Positions 36,460 through 47,629 of a stretch of 64,000 nt of DNA are shown in pieces. The notes under the pieces are model-generated. The model saw only the letters and a list, made by a program, of their open reading frames with translations, ran no database searches and was not told the DNA's origin. The DNA comes from Sebastes aleutianus (Eukaryota > Chordata > Actinopteri > Perciformes > Sebastidae): NCBI GenBank assembly GCA_916700875.1, contig CAKAKS010000001.1, positions 12,525,741 through 12,589,740 of the forward strand, written 5' to 3'. Within the stretch, counting starts at the first letter, position 1. The number at the start of each line of letters is the position of its first letter. The translations under genes were made by a program, and so were the position numbers.

Positions 36460-37290
36460 GTTTCAAGTATGGTGCCAGAACAGGGAGGTAATTAGCTTAG
36501 CATTAAGACTGGAAGCTGTCCTGGTTTTTAAACAAAACACCCATCATTGTTCCTCCAAAACAATATATATATTTTTAATTAATAGTTTACACGCAAATAT
36601 TTGTGGCAGACAGTGATTCATTTTGTGTTGTGTTGTGATCCCACTGATCTAATTGTATACAAATTAAACTTTTATGCATATGGCAGTGTGTTCTTTATAC
36701 TATGACAGTTTTCCTAAAATTTGATTTATTGTTGTTTATTTTGCAATATATCATAATATATTGAATTATAACACCGGTATCATGATACGTATTGTATCGC
36801 CAGATTCTTGCCAATACACAGCCCTACTACCAACTTCAATCTTTGAAGTTTACTAATTAACATGTTGTATCATTTGTTTCATCCGCATACAAATAGAGAT
36901 TAAAACATTACAAATGGTGGTTTTAGAGAGAGTTATGTGCTAGAACTATTTCTTTACAAACAACAGTTTATACAACAGTTTTTAGTGAAAGCACATAAAT
37001 CCCTCTAAAACCACAATTTGTCATTCCTATATATATATATATATATATATTTGTTTGTGGAGGGATTAAACAAACAATATATGATGTGTTAAATAAGGAG
37101 CTTTGGAGTTGCTTTAGAGGCATATTTTTTAACTTTTACAGGCTAGCTGTCTCCGTCTGCTTCCTGTCTTTATGCTAAACTAGGCTAATCACGTCTTGGC
37201 TCTAGCTCCATTAACACACAGATATGAGAGTGGTGTCAATCATCTCATCTAACTCTTGGGGGGGAAAAAATTAATATGCATTACTTACTT
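36460..37290 (+). repeat. broken copy of the GCTTAGCATAAAGACTGG element
   Basis: The left part has TTAGCTTAGCATTAAGACTG. The right part has GGCTAGCTGTCTCCGTCTGC, CTTCCTGTCTTTATGCTAAA and GAGAGTGGTGTCAATCATCT, the inverted end of the same element type as 8270-8640. The middle is enlarged and carries a (TA)n run at about 37028-37050. Confidence 0.5.
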
Positions 37291-38690
37291 TAATGCATGT
37301 TCTGTCAATTATTGTCAATTTATTATTTATATGTGGTTTTAAAAATCTGAAAAAGGGATTGAGAAAGTGAAAATTACACTGTGGGACAAAAAGTGAGTGT
37401 TACTTTACTTAAGAGCTTGTCTTAAACTTTCATTGGAAATCTGCTGTGCATGAAAACCCATGGTAAAAGTACGTTCTAGGCTGGCCTACAACACATAACA
37501 ACTAAAATAAATTAATAAGTTATGAAACTATGGAACACAATCAAAACAAATTATAATACGTCAACATCAGTCCTCATCAAAAATCACATTTTTTTGTATC
37601 TTCCAGAGAGCACATATTCAAACTGAACCATCCACAAATACAAACCCCTCCAACATCATCAACATCTAAAGGGAAAATGTTCCAGTGCTTTGACGCGGCA
37701 GTAGATGCTAAATTCCTTGTTTAGCTCCCACTCATGCAGTTAAACAGCAAACAGGAGAGCTGCACCTGACTGACTACAGGCTTTAAGCTGCCAACAGATT
37801 ACACAACCCTATGTACAAATTTCCTTCACACGAGCCGGAGAACATAGAAACACTCCAAAACAAAATCAGAAGTGTGTTTTTATCATGAAAATGCTGGTGT
37901 GAGGAAATGTGGACCTAATGTGCTTCTAGAGAGAGAGATACAACACTGAGCGTAGACGCTGGATGCTTTTATTTTGAAGGAGTCACATTTAAAAGCTTAA
38001 GGGCTGTTAGTGACTGACCAGGCCTCCGTTATAAGTCGCCCAGCTTGACTCAGTTTCCAACAAGGCTGCTGTCCTCGGGCTAATCCTACGCTAGCTGGCG
38101 GCTACTAAAGGCTTGTTCATGCTTTCTTGACCCGACACGGCGAGGCTTACCCAAACACAGAGTGAGGTAACAGCTATGCAAAATAACACAAGCAGCCTGC
38201 ATCCAGTTGGCACCTGGGAAATCACAGAGTCAGTTTAATTTGATCTCTGCGGTGATGGTGAGGGTGTGTGAATGAATCCTCTCCTCTTAAGGTCAGAGAG
38301 GAAACAAACACTCTGCTGTTCCTGAACATTGTCTCCTTATTTTGTGTGATGACATATGACTTTTTATGGATTGCAGACATTAGAAAAATCCCAAACAGAA
38401 ACTAAGAACATGCTGCTGGAATAAGAAAACTGATTTACATTTACGGGGTTTCGAAAGATGAGAAGGGTTGGTTGGCAGTAACAGCCCAGTTCTTTCACAA
38501 ACACACACTGATCTTCTTGACTTTCACAGTTTAGCGATGGTAGCGCTACATTAGCAGAAAGCTAATTAAAAGACTGCATTATAACAGCTGAATTTTTCAC
38601 CTTTTTACTGTGAGAAAGAATAGACACAGTTTCACTCTAATCAGACTGGTTCCAAGTGGAAATGAAGCTTTTTCTCATCACTGTCCAGAC
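37291..38690. other. intergenic, nothing recognised
   Basis: No coding exon, RNA gene or bounded transposon was seen. Confidence 0.4.
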
Positions 38691-39480
38691 CGAGCTGATT
38701 ACTTAGCCTGTGGTGTTGTTGCTTGCAGCTTTCTCGAGAACCGCTCATACAAACAACTTCACACTCGACACTGCGCTTCCTTCGGTCCTGAGCAATACAC
38801 CTACCGTGACAATCGCGGTCAGAAACACCGGTGAAATACATGTATAAAGGTCCTGACACACTAAGCCGACGGTCGGCCGTAGGTGAGCATCCGTCGGCCT
38901 AGTTTTTGCGGTGTGTCCCGCACCGTTGGCTCTAGCCTGCCCATGTCAGAGTTCTTACAGCCAATTCAGCATGTTGAATCGGCGGCGGAGCTCGTCGGTG
39001 AGAGAAATCACTCTGATTGGTTGTTCAACTTAAATGAATCAGTGCATGAGAAGTGAAACGGAAGTGAGGAAAGCAAGCCAACGAGTAAAGTCAAGAGGCA
39101 AAACACAGAAGGCTCTTCTCATTTTTCATCTACATCTCATCTGATCATTCCAACACACGGATATTTTCACAACGACATGGCCATCTGGAATGAAGCTAAG
39201 TGGTTAACGCAGAACGTACGTGGTAGTTGGCCGTCGGCTGTCGTATTTGCGTCGTGTTCGAGTGCAACTTTTTGGCCAAGACAAAGGCGACGTGAGGCAA
39301 ATCAATGGGCGTCCTTCGTCGTCGCTAGTTCTTTGACGTTAGGTTGGTGTGTCTGGGTTTAGCAGAGGTAATTTCCAAATAACCCGCCAAGTGTGAAGTC
39401 GATCGGATGAGCGGTTCTCGAGATATGCGAAGGACATATACATATACCCACAGACAGAGATTCCTCTTTATAGTTTCTCA
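38690..39480. mobile_element. nested inverted-repeat elements
   Basis: An inner element of ~510 bp (about 38850-39361) has ends GGTCCTGACACACTAAGC and GGTTGGTGTGTCTGGG, which are partly inverted matches, and a GC-rich body with CCGTCGGC repeats. The outer flanks form another inverted pair. CTCGAGAACCGCTCAT at 38733-38748 is matched in reverse by ATGAGCGGTTCTCGAG near 39407-39422, each next to a TTCACAC / GTGTGAA motif. The simplest reading is one foldback element interrupted by a second. Class uncertain; the inner one could be Harbinger-like. Confidence 0.5.
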
Positions 39481-40037
39481 GTAGTTTTATAGTTAGATGA
39501 GTGGTGAAATCTGAGCTTGTATCATGCAGATTTTCCATCAGTTTTCTGCTGATTTACACCTAGCCCTGAACACCCATCTGTGCTCTCAGTGTAGAGAAAG
39601 CTGTCTACTAAATAGAGAAAGGAGCCCAGACAGGTATGACCCTGTTGTTTTGGTCAGATTAAGTCTCATTCAACATTCAATTGGATTATTTTTTAACATT
39701 TTTTCACAGATAACACAAGTTGTTTGCCAGCGCTCATCAGCTTACAAAATGAAAAACACATAAATGGAGAAAATTCAAAAAACACAAGAGCAGAACTAAA
39801 ATGAGTAAAAATCCAACAGAAAGTCAGCATTTTCCATCCCACTTGTGTCAGTTCAATATGATGCAGGCGGTAAAAAAAAAAAAAAAAAAAAAGTATTGCA
39901 CTGGTTTGGTGTGAGTCTATGGATGGGCGGTCATCATATAAATAACAACAACAAGAACCAAACAGTAATACCATAATAATAATAATTGTAACGCTAATAA
40001 AAACAGTTCAGACTAAGGTCCCCCTCCCTCTGCTGCT
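39481..40037. other. downstream region of leprotl1
   Basis: Should contain the leprotl1 3' UTR on the minus strand. I could not place a convincing AATAAA on that strand. It includes a ~20-base A-run near 39872-39891 and an (ATA)n patch near 39972-39988. Confidence 0.4.
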
Positions 40038-43000
40038 TTACCACTGCTGCCAACTGAAGTCGTCGTTGGATCCAAAGACCATGAAGAAGCCCAGGATGGT
40101 CCCGAAGATGACTACGTTACCCGTTAGCACGAGCGCACACGCCCCCCAGGCGATCTGTAAAAACCAACGCATTATTAATTCAGGTTAACAAATGCTGCTG
40201 CACATGCTGCCAGGCTGCAGAGCATATTTAGGCCAAGATCTAGTGGGTGTCAACAACAACAGTTTACAGACTCGTTTCCACTCGCTGCTCTACAGTCGTA
40301 TATTCAGGACTGGCAGAAGGATGAGACATTAAATAAGCTGCCAGCTGTTAAATGCTAATCAGTTGCTGCTCTGTCAGCTCCTCTGCTTTGTGGTCAGACA
40401 TAGTTTCTTAAAGTCATTTTAATTAATTGCCTAACTGGTTTTGTTTGACTTTTTTCCTCTTAATGTTCTTGCTTGTCAGATAAGCACATTTGCCTGCTGC
40501 GTGGAGCCAAAAGCAAACCTGTTGGGCAGAGATAAACCTTCTTGTTACTGCATTAGAGCAAAAGACACAGCTGGGAATATTCAAAATGTATGTTACTGTC
40601 ATCAAATCCCATGAAAAGACCAAAACGTTCTGGCTTTCCTAACCTCTCTATACATCAGACCGGCACATACGGGAAGATCCCATAGACTTCAATGCAAGTT
40701 GACGTATGTTTGGATTGTAATTTTGACAAATTCGTATGCATTCATCTCTTGTTAAACAAACGTTTGTTTTATACACATGTCTAATAATTATTTTGCGACC
40801 TTTCCTGAACCTGAGCGTTCGCCATACCTTAATAAATTAAGGTTGATATCCGCCATGTCCCTTCAGTCGTCCCCCGTCCAACACAGTGGACGGATATTGC
40901 TTATTCAGAACTCTCTACATATTTGATTGATTAGCCTAAGTGTTGTCTGTAAATAACCAACGTGTTAATAGTCAACTGTTAGTCAACAGGAAGAAGAAAT
41001 ATCAGGCTTTGGCTACACAGACAATAATTGTTAGTAGGATCAACAAATTGTTGGTTTTCATCTTTTTGTGGGATTTGTTGACACTGACAAAAATATAGAA
41101 TATTCCCAAAGTTATTCTTTACGTTTCTTTACTTAACATATTTTTACTTTTTAATATAACATTTAAACTTATATTTTGCAGACTTAGTATCAGATGTTGT
41201 CTTGGTACTGTAATTAAATTCAGCTCTTGTAAAAACAGGATGCTTGGGTGAGACAGAACATGAGGAGAAACAGTTGAAGAGTGTGTGTTCAACCAGAATT
41301 AACACAGAAAGCGACACACTTATTTTGAGCTTCACAAATTCTGGAGGTGTTGAAATTGAGCCAACAAGCAATGTGACAAGTGACAGATTAAGAGGTGAAT
41401 TTAATGACGGGAAAGGTGATTTTTTTTCTCCCCAAAATGTGTGGTGGTATTGATGCCATATTCTACTTTATGTCTGCTTTCTATGACTGTTTTTACTTTA
41501 GGTTTTCCTGCTTTGGTGGAGTAAACTACAAAACTGTATGTATGCACACACTGGAGGCATTGTCGTTGATGTTAAGTGTAAACAGCACTAAGAAGCTTCT
41601 GTAACTTACTACTTCAGCTCTTGCGAAGACGATGGGCAGGCCGAAGGCTGAGATGACAATGCCCGTCGTGAGGAAGATGGCCAGCTCTTTGCAAGCGTTA
41701 CTGGCCGAGTCTGTGTCGTCGACCACCCTCCGCGAGATGCAGTAAGGGATGGGGGAGAGGATGTAGAAGAAGAGGAGGAACAAAGGCCAGTATTTGCTGT
41801 AGAAAGAGAAAAGAGAGAAATAAATACCTGCATGCTGTGATGAGAAAGGATCCAGACAAGTGAATTGAAGGATAAAAGACTAAACAACAGTTCAGCAGCA
41901 CTCAGCACATTGTCTAACTTCAGAGGTGTATTTTATGAGGGAGGATCTACATTTCTACAACCTAATAACTAGTTTGTTAGCGAGAAATTTGACATGTGAA
42001 CAATTAACTTAACAGCGTATATAACAGTGAATATATATATACTGTATATATATATATATATGAATTAGACTAGGCTATAATAAATAAGCTAGTATTTTAA
42101 GTGGACAAGCCTGTATTATATTGTATTTTAAAAGTATCTGTGGTATTTCTGAACTGCAATTTCTTGTTATTCATTGGCTGACAATTATACAGATACCGAT
42201 TTATGATGAGCTAAAACTGGCTGATAATATCAGTTAGACTCTACTAATAAATATCACTAATTGATTTTCTAACAGCCTTCTTCCTCTATATTCTGATGGA
42301 CTGAGGCTGTCACTTAGTATAATGATAACGGCTGAAATGGAAATGAGATCAGATTACAAGTGCCAGATTTTAGGCTGCAGCTCGAGGTCTCTCATGTAGG
42401 GACTGAAAAACATCAGAATTGTTTTGAAAAGGCAAATCAACTAAGCCAAGATTTACTGTTCGACAACTGGTTTTGTGGTAATTTTAAAAACTGCAACTTT
42501 GTTTGTGGAAATGCTAGGGCTGTCCTCACTCAATGAAACACTTAGTCGACTAACTCAAACGATTTTCTCGACTAATTGATTAGTTGATTTAATCGACAGA
42601 GTTTCTTCACAAAGAATCACAAAAGCACCACTTTTAATCTTGTGTTTGCCAGAGATGTGCTCATAAGTTTCTTGGAAATAACTCATTCAGCATAAAAAAG
42701 CATAAAAAACAACTAATCGACTTAGAGGGGGCAGCCCTAGAAAATTCACCACTTAAGTACAATATCCACTGACATGGTACATGACTTTAAGGCGCTTTAT
42801 TACCTTTATTTTGATCATGTAGGCTGTCAAAATCTAGTTTCAAGACCTTCATTATTTCAGCTGATATTGTGCTTACATGGTATCCTTTGAATTCAAATAG
42901 GTCTGGTGTTGGGCCCACTGTGGTTTGAGAAATAGTCAACCAATTAGAGTTTTGTTTGCAGGATTAACATTTTTGGGGACACCTTCTTACATTGCCACAT

Positions 43001-44310
43001 CCATGAAAAACAGAAAAAAAGTGACAAGTGTGGATGAGACCAACAGCTGTGTACAGGTTGTTGTAAGTCAATTTACAGAAATAATAACCCTTAAATCACC
43101 ATATTTCTTCAATCATCTTGGAAAATGTTTTGTTAACTGCTCTGAAAATGACATTGGTGGGGCCGACGTATTTCAAATTACCATACCACAAATACCTGGG
43201 AGCCATGTAATATTCCACCATAAAATACTACACAAAAGTTACAGAAACAGGGAAGAACTAAGTGTTAGAATAAAACTTCTTGATCACAAAGGTGGGAAAT
43301 TGTAGCTTGGGGGTGGAATAGCTCAGTCCATTGGGTTTTAGCTTAGGAACCGGAGGGTCACCGGTTCAAGTCCCCGCATGGACCAAGTACTGAGTGGGAA
43401 CTGGAGAGATGCCAGTTTGCCTCTTGGGTACTGCCGAGGTGCCCTGACATCTCTCCATTAATACATGTAGGTCCTGTTTGTGCATGTGTGTGTATTCGGG
43501 CCTGTGTGTACTATGTACTAAGTAAAATATAACAGAGTGAAAAGATTGAATTTCTCCTCGGGGTTAATAAAGTCCCCTTCTTCTTTCTTCTTTCTTCTTG
43601 TCTTTGTCTCATGTGGCTGGTTAGTATCAGGGAGCCCCCAAGCAAGTTAATCCAGCCCTGCATCCACACCTGTATCCTAAAGCTGTAAACCCATGATGGG
43701 ATCACTCAAGGTGCACCTGAGTGTGCCAAGTGTGGACAGTTTTACCTTCACACATTAACATGGTGTGATGGTGGTACTTACTCATACACAGGGAGGGCAC
43801 ATCCTAGCATGAGGAACATGAGGCCAATGGCCCCTCCAAAGGACAGGCTGATGAGAGCTAGCAGAGAGAGACAGAAAGGGAGGACATCAGCATTGGACAA
43901 TGTCACATTTATCTGTGCAGTGTTTAACCCTCAACAACCCCCATCCTAGCAGCCAGCCAGCAGGGCCCCCTGGCTACTGGAGCTATACCCATGTGATGAA
44001 TCAGCTGATTTCACTTGTAACAGCATTACATTTACAATCTAAACCATGTTATTTTAGAGGATCATGTTAAACTCTGAAAGCAGGCAGTGTGGTTGCTAGT
44101 TAACAGCAATTAATCCACTTGCAGAAAGCATCTCTATTGAGCTAATGCTAGCAGTGTATTGGCCCTGCAGGCTTCTTCACGTTACCGTTAGCAACACGCA
44201 TCCATCTGCCTGCAGAGTAAACTGACACAGTTTCATAAACTGAGCCGGATTTTAGAGGCTTTCTAAAGTAAGATGGAAAGTGGACGTTTCTTACCTTTAA
44301 TCCCAGCCAT
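40038..44310 (-). CDS. leprotl1: leptin receptor overlapping transcript-like 1 (LEPROTL1)
   Basis: Four coding exons on the minus strand, 44310-44295, 43857-43782, 41796-41610 and 40154-40038, join with GT/AG borders into 131 codons plus TAA, the length of human LEPROTL1. The start MAGIKALISLSFGGAIGL, the stretch LSPIPYCISRRVVDDTD and the C-terminus GSNDDFSWQQW are nearly the mammalian sequence. Residues 48-53 (IPYCIS) and the C-terminus fit LEPROTL1 better than LEPROT. Four hydrophobic segments are visible at roughly 7-27, 33-52, 69-89 and 98-120. The Vps55-related family acts in endosome-to-lysosome sorting, and the mammalian pair lowers surface growth hormone and leptin receptor. The second intron carries a hAT-like element and a SINE. 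The gene is divergent to srp72. Confidence 0.95.
40155..41609 (-). other. leprotl1 intron 3
   Basis: Non-coding intron between coding exons 3 and 4. The donor is GTAAGT at 41609-41604 and the acceptor TTTTTACAG ends at 40155. No bounded transposon was seen. Confidence 0.7.
42515..42739. mobile_element. hAT-like MITE in leprotl1 intron 2
   Basis: A 225-bp element with ends TAGGGCTGTCC and GGGCAGCCCTA. The flanking octamers GGAAATGC and GAAAATTC agree at 6 of 8 positions, as for a decayed 8-bp hAT target duplication. The interior is AT-rich with TTAGTCGACTAA and AACTAATCGACTTAG arms. Confidence 0.7.
43308..43602 (+). mobile_element. tRNA-derived SINE with an L2-type tail
   Basis: The head has a pol III A box (TAGCTCAGTCCATTGGG, from 43319) and a perfect B box (GGTTCAAGTCC, 43363-43373), so it derives from a tRNA. 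The 3' part AATTTCTCCTCGGGGTTAAT followed by AAAGTCC matches the tail of L2-clade LINEs, whose enzyme would mobilise it. It ends in a TTCTTCTTTC microsatellite. It lies in leprotl1 intron 2, antisense to the gene. Confidence 0.8.
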
Positions 44311-44380
44311 TTCTCCTGGACAAAAAGCTCGACACACAGCCCCGGACGAATGACAACAGTGCCCCCTCCTCGGCTAGCTA

Positions 44381-44430
44381 CCGAGTCCTACCGAGTCCTG
44401 CCGAGTCCTACCGAATCCGACCGAACCTCC
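44381..44430. repeat. 10-bp tandem repeat just upstream of leprotl1
   Basis: Five in-phase units of CCGAGTCCTA and variants start 70 bp upstream of the leprotl1 ATG. This is within the probable 5' UTR or core promoter, in GC-rich sequence. Units 4 and 5 are degenerate. Confidence 0.85.
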
Positions 44431-44617
44431 GACACTAGCCTGTCTGTCGCGCTGCCTCTCAGTGCTACCAGAAATATCGGAATTATGAAAGATGAATAGT
44501 ACTGTAAATAAAAATAACCCAATAAAATATATAAAGGTGAATGATTTGATTATAAGATATTTAGATAATATACAAATACGTTTCTGGTAACCTCAGCTTT
44601 AACATAAATGGGTGTCC

Positions 44618-45320
44618 TCGTGATCTGGTGGTCAGTGATGGGAAAGATATTCAAAAGCTTTACTCAAGTAAAAGAAGCATTATAGGCTACATCAAATACT
44701 CCATTAGGATGCTGAACAGCTTCTTCCCACAAGCGGTTAGGCTTGTAAATGGACTGTGTCCCCTCCCCACACACACACACACACACTCACATCCAACCCC
44801 CCAGCATTAACACAGAAACAGTTTTTAAAGCTAGTCACATGTCAAAGACAATTTTTGGAACAGTAATGCAAACAGCACTTTACTATGGACATGAATGCAC
44901 TTTTCTCTGTTGCTAAACACGACTGCAAATTGTGTAAAATTGTGTCTGAAACGTTTACTTATTTTATCTTTTTTTATTGTTATTTTTAGGTATGTTAATT
45001 TTAATACTTATTTATTTATTCTATCCTTTTTAATGCACTGACGGGAGCTGGGAGAAACAATATTTAATTTCCTTCTGTGTATGCAAATCATACTCAGTAT
45101 GAGTTTCACTCAGTGAAATGAAAGTGAATCTTGAATCTTGAATCATTACAAGTAAAGGGCCTGCATTCAAAATCTTACTGAAGAGAAAGCACAGAAATAT
45201 TATCAGCAAAATGTACTTCTTAAATTCTTCTTAAATTGAACTTCTTTAAATCTTAACTTGGAAACTGTAGTAAAGGAAAAAGTACAACATTTCCCTCTGA
45301 CATATAGTCAAATACTACCA
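44618..45320 (+). mobile_element. LINE 3' end inserted in an older repeat
   Basis: A repeat of the TACTCAAGTAAAAG type is split. Its left part ends near 44682 and resumes near 45146 with ATTACAAGTAAAGGGCCTGC. Between them is a 5'-truncated L2/Rex-like LINE. Its frame includes RMLNSFFPQAVRLVNGL, the usual C-terminus of the reverse transcriptase, followed by a 3' UTR and a short TGAATCT tail. CATTA at both junctions may be the target duplication. A (CA)n run lies at 44768-44786. The host repeat recurs at about 60976-61262. Confidence 0.65.
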
Positions 45321-45691
45321 GAAGGTGCTCAAAAATAATCTCAAAAACCTAAACCATTTATATTTATTGAGACATCAGTGCACACCGCTATTTATTAAGC
45401 TATTATTATTATCATTATTAATATTGAGAACATGACTACTACAAACAAACAGGGCATATTTACATGTCATTGTTCATCCAAAATATTCTGCCGCAGGTTG
45501 AGTAAGATCAAAACCAAATACAAAAATGACAGAAATAAGAACTGAAATATAAAAACAGTGCTATCTCAGATTAATTTATCTAGTAATGAAAACAATTTAA
45601 GAGCTCTCTTTAATTGTCTTTGACACGTTTCAGTGACTTAGCTACTCAACAGTTTTCACTCATTCTTCCAATATTTCAAACTGGATGTAAG

Positions 45692-46012
45692 ATAAGATAA
45701 GATAAGATAAGATATTCCTTTATTAGTCCCGCAGTCTGTACATTTGCAGTGTACAGCAGCAAAGGGGATAGTGTAAAAAACAAGATGCATCAGCTAACAC
45801 AGTAAAAAAGAGCTAAACAAAGTGTAACAAAATATGAACCATTTAAATAGAAGGAAGTATAAAAATAGGAGCAGTATATACAGTATTGACAATAAACAGA
45901 CTATTAACAAAATTGCACAAGTGGAAAATGATATTGCACAGTGAGAATGAAATGAAATTCCACCTGAAAATATCAGGTTATTGTCAGTTTTTGGTGTGTA
46001 AGTGGTCTTAAA
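45692..46012 (-). mobile_element. L2-like LINE 3' UTR (reverse)
   Basis: Nearly identical to 30852-31150, for example TTGCAGTGTACAGCAGCAAA and ACAAGATGCATCAGCTAACA. It ends on the minus strand in TAATAAAGGAATATCTTATC followed by AGATA repeats. Only the 3' UTR is left. The high similarity of the two copies suggests recent activity. Confidence 0.75.
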
Positions 46013-46381
46013 TTATCTAAACCCAGTTTTAATTCATTCTTCCAATAGTTCAAACTGGGTTCAGCCTTAAAGTATCTACATGTATGCACATTTATGAATA
46101 AAAAAAATCTTACCCAGTAATAAGAATTAGGTACTATTGCAGCTCTGCTGCAGCCGAACTTTATAGGTTGGCTGTGAACGCATCATTTGCCTGCGTCACT
46201 GCTAAGTGAGAAACCACACAGCTAACGTTAGAGTAAGCCTATATCTCTAAAATATTAACTTTTCATTATCACTGAAAAAAAACATAGTGATTCATCACTA
46301 ATCTTCTTGTTTGTGTATTACTTTTGTTTTTGAATTATTAATTTAATTGTAAAAAATTAATAACTACAATTCTTGTGTTAA

Positions 46382-46424
46382 CCCGGATGTTGTCACCTTC
46401 TACTTCCGCCAACTCTATGAGCCC
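46382..46424 (+). promoter_or_regulatory. probable displaced srp72 promoter segment
   Basis: This lies just outside the transposon. ACTTCCG (46402-46408) is the reverse of the ETS-factor core CGGAAGT, common in housekeeping promoters. The flank ends TATGAGCCC, and the sequence on the far side of the transposon, immediately before the srp72 ATG, begins TGTGAGCCC. The two sides were therefore probably adjacent before insertion. Confidence 0.45.
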
Positions 46425-47610
46425 TAGTGGTGGGAATTTCGGCTCTTTTTAGTGAGTCAGATCATTTGGCACAGCTCACCAACAAGAGCCGGCTCCCAAA
46501 CGACTCTTTGTTTTACTACTTCTGCCTTTTTATAATTCAGACAAATTTAGCGCTATTTTGACCTATGATGAGTATGTGTGCACATATATCACTTAAATCA
46601 TTCAATATAATTATACTTAACCTTATAATTTCCAGAATACCATAATTGTACATGCTGCTTCGTTTCCGATTATCACTCATCTTGTCTGCTATTCGCGCAC
46701 CGCACTCCTCTCTCTTTCTCCTGCTCTGTACCTGTAGATCGATAGATAAAGTAGACTAGACCTCAACTTTATGCAAATGAAGAGCGGGCGTTGTGACGCT
46801 CCATTTCTCGAATCGTGCCGCCACGCTACCAGAATGCATTGTGCAGCTGCTTACATAGACAATGAATGGGGAGCATGGAAAGCACGGAGCCTGTGGAAAC
46901 GTACCATCAGTCACAGTTAGTGCATGGAGTGCCCGTGGCGCGGAGAAGATCGTCCTATCATTCTGCCTTGAATTACTATTCTCAGGGACTCCTCCCACCC
47001 AGCACATCACCTGTTTGACCTACTGCCCTCTGGCAGGCGCTACAGGTCAGTGAAAGCCCGCACCTCCAGACTCGCGAACAGTTTCTTTCCCTGGGCCCTA
47101 CGGACATTGAACAAACAATAAATCTGTGCAATATTAATACACTGAATGTGAATACATTTATCTGTGCAATATATCCTTGATGCAATATACACCTCAGGTG
47201 CAACTTTGTTTACATTTTATTTATTACATCTACCCTACCTATTTTACAAGTGCAATTACCTCTGTTTCCATTACATCTATTTTTATATTTTAGACTTCTA
47301 GTGTAACACTTCTGTTTATATTTATTTATTACATCTACTTTACCTGTTTGCTTTATGTGTGTGTTTTACCTGTTATATGTTTTATCTACCTCATATAGTC
47401 TTGTCAAGTATTTGTTTTAAAGCACTGGCCAGAAGTGGCAACTGTGAATCTCGTTGTATTTAATACAATGACGATAAAGCTTTCTATTCTATTCTAATTA
47501 ATTAAAAGAAGAAAAAAAAAACGTCTCTCGGACGGGAGCCGGCTCTTATCGTTCACTTAAAAGAGTCGGCTCTTTGAACCGACTCGTTCGCCACCGACAC
47601 ATCACTACTT
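46425..47610 (+). mobile_element. hAT-like element split by a LINE, abutting srp72
   Basis: The left end TAGTGGTGGGAATTTCGGCTC-like sequence and the right end CCGACTCGTTCGCCACC, then ACATCACTA, are imperfect inverted repeats with GAGCCGGCTC-type motifs on both sides. This is a terminal pattern I know from teleost hAT-like elements. The interior is interrupted at about 46974-47505 by a 5'-truncated LINE. TGAGCCC abuts both edges, a likely remnant of the target duplication. The right edge is 20-23 bp before the srp72 ATG. Confidence 0.7.
46974..47505 (+). mobile_element. 5'-truncated L2/Rex-like LINE
   Basis: The frame HPAHHLFDLLPSGRRYRS, then RLANSFFPWALRTLNKQ and a stop, is the C-terminal end of a non-LTR reverse transcriptase ORF. 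The 3' UTR follows with the GACGATAAAGC tail and TTCTATTCTA repeats. No catalytic domain remains. Confidence 0.8.
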
Positions 47611-47629
47611 GTGAGCCCATTCAGCCAAG

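Noticed and set aside
42925..43305. 126-codon plus-strand frame in leprotl1 intron 2
   Set aside because: It begins at a TTG, has no recognisable domain, lies antisense in an intron beside a SINE, and is no longer than other chance frames in this AT-rich window.
43319..43380. tRNA gene
   Set aside because: A and B boxes are present, but the sequence does not fold as a clean tRNA and continues into a SINE body and LINE-type tail.
46974..47120. Host gene encoding HPAHHLFDLLPSGRR
   Set aside because: This is the C-terminal end of a LINE reverse transcriptase frame, 5' truncated.
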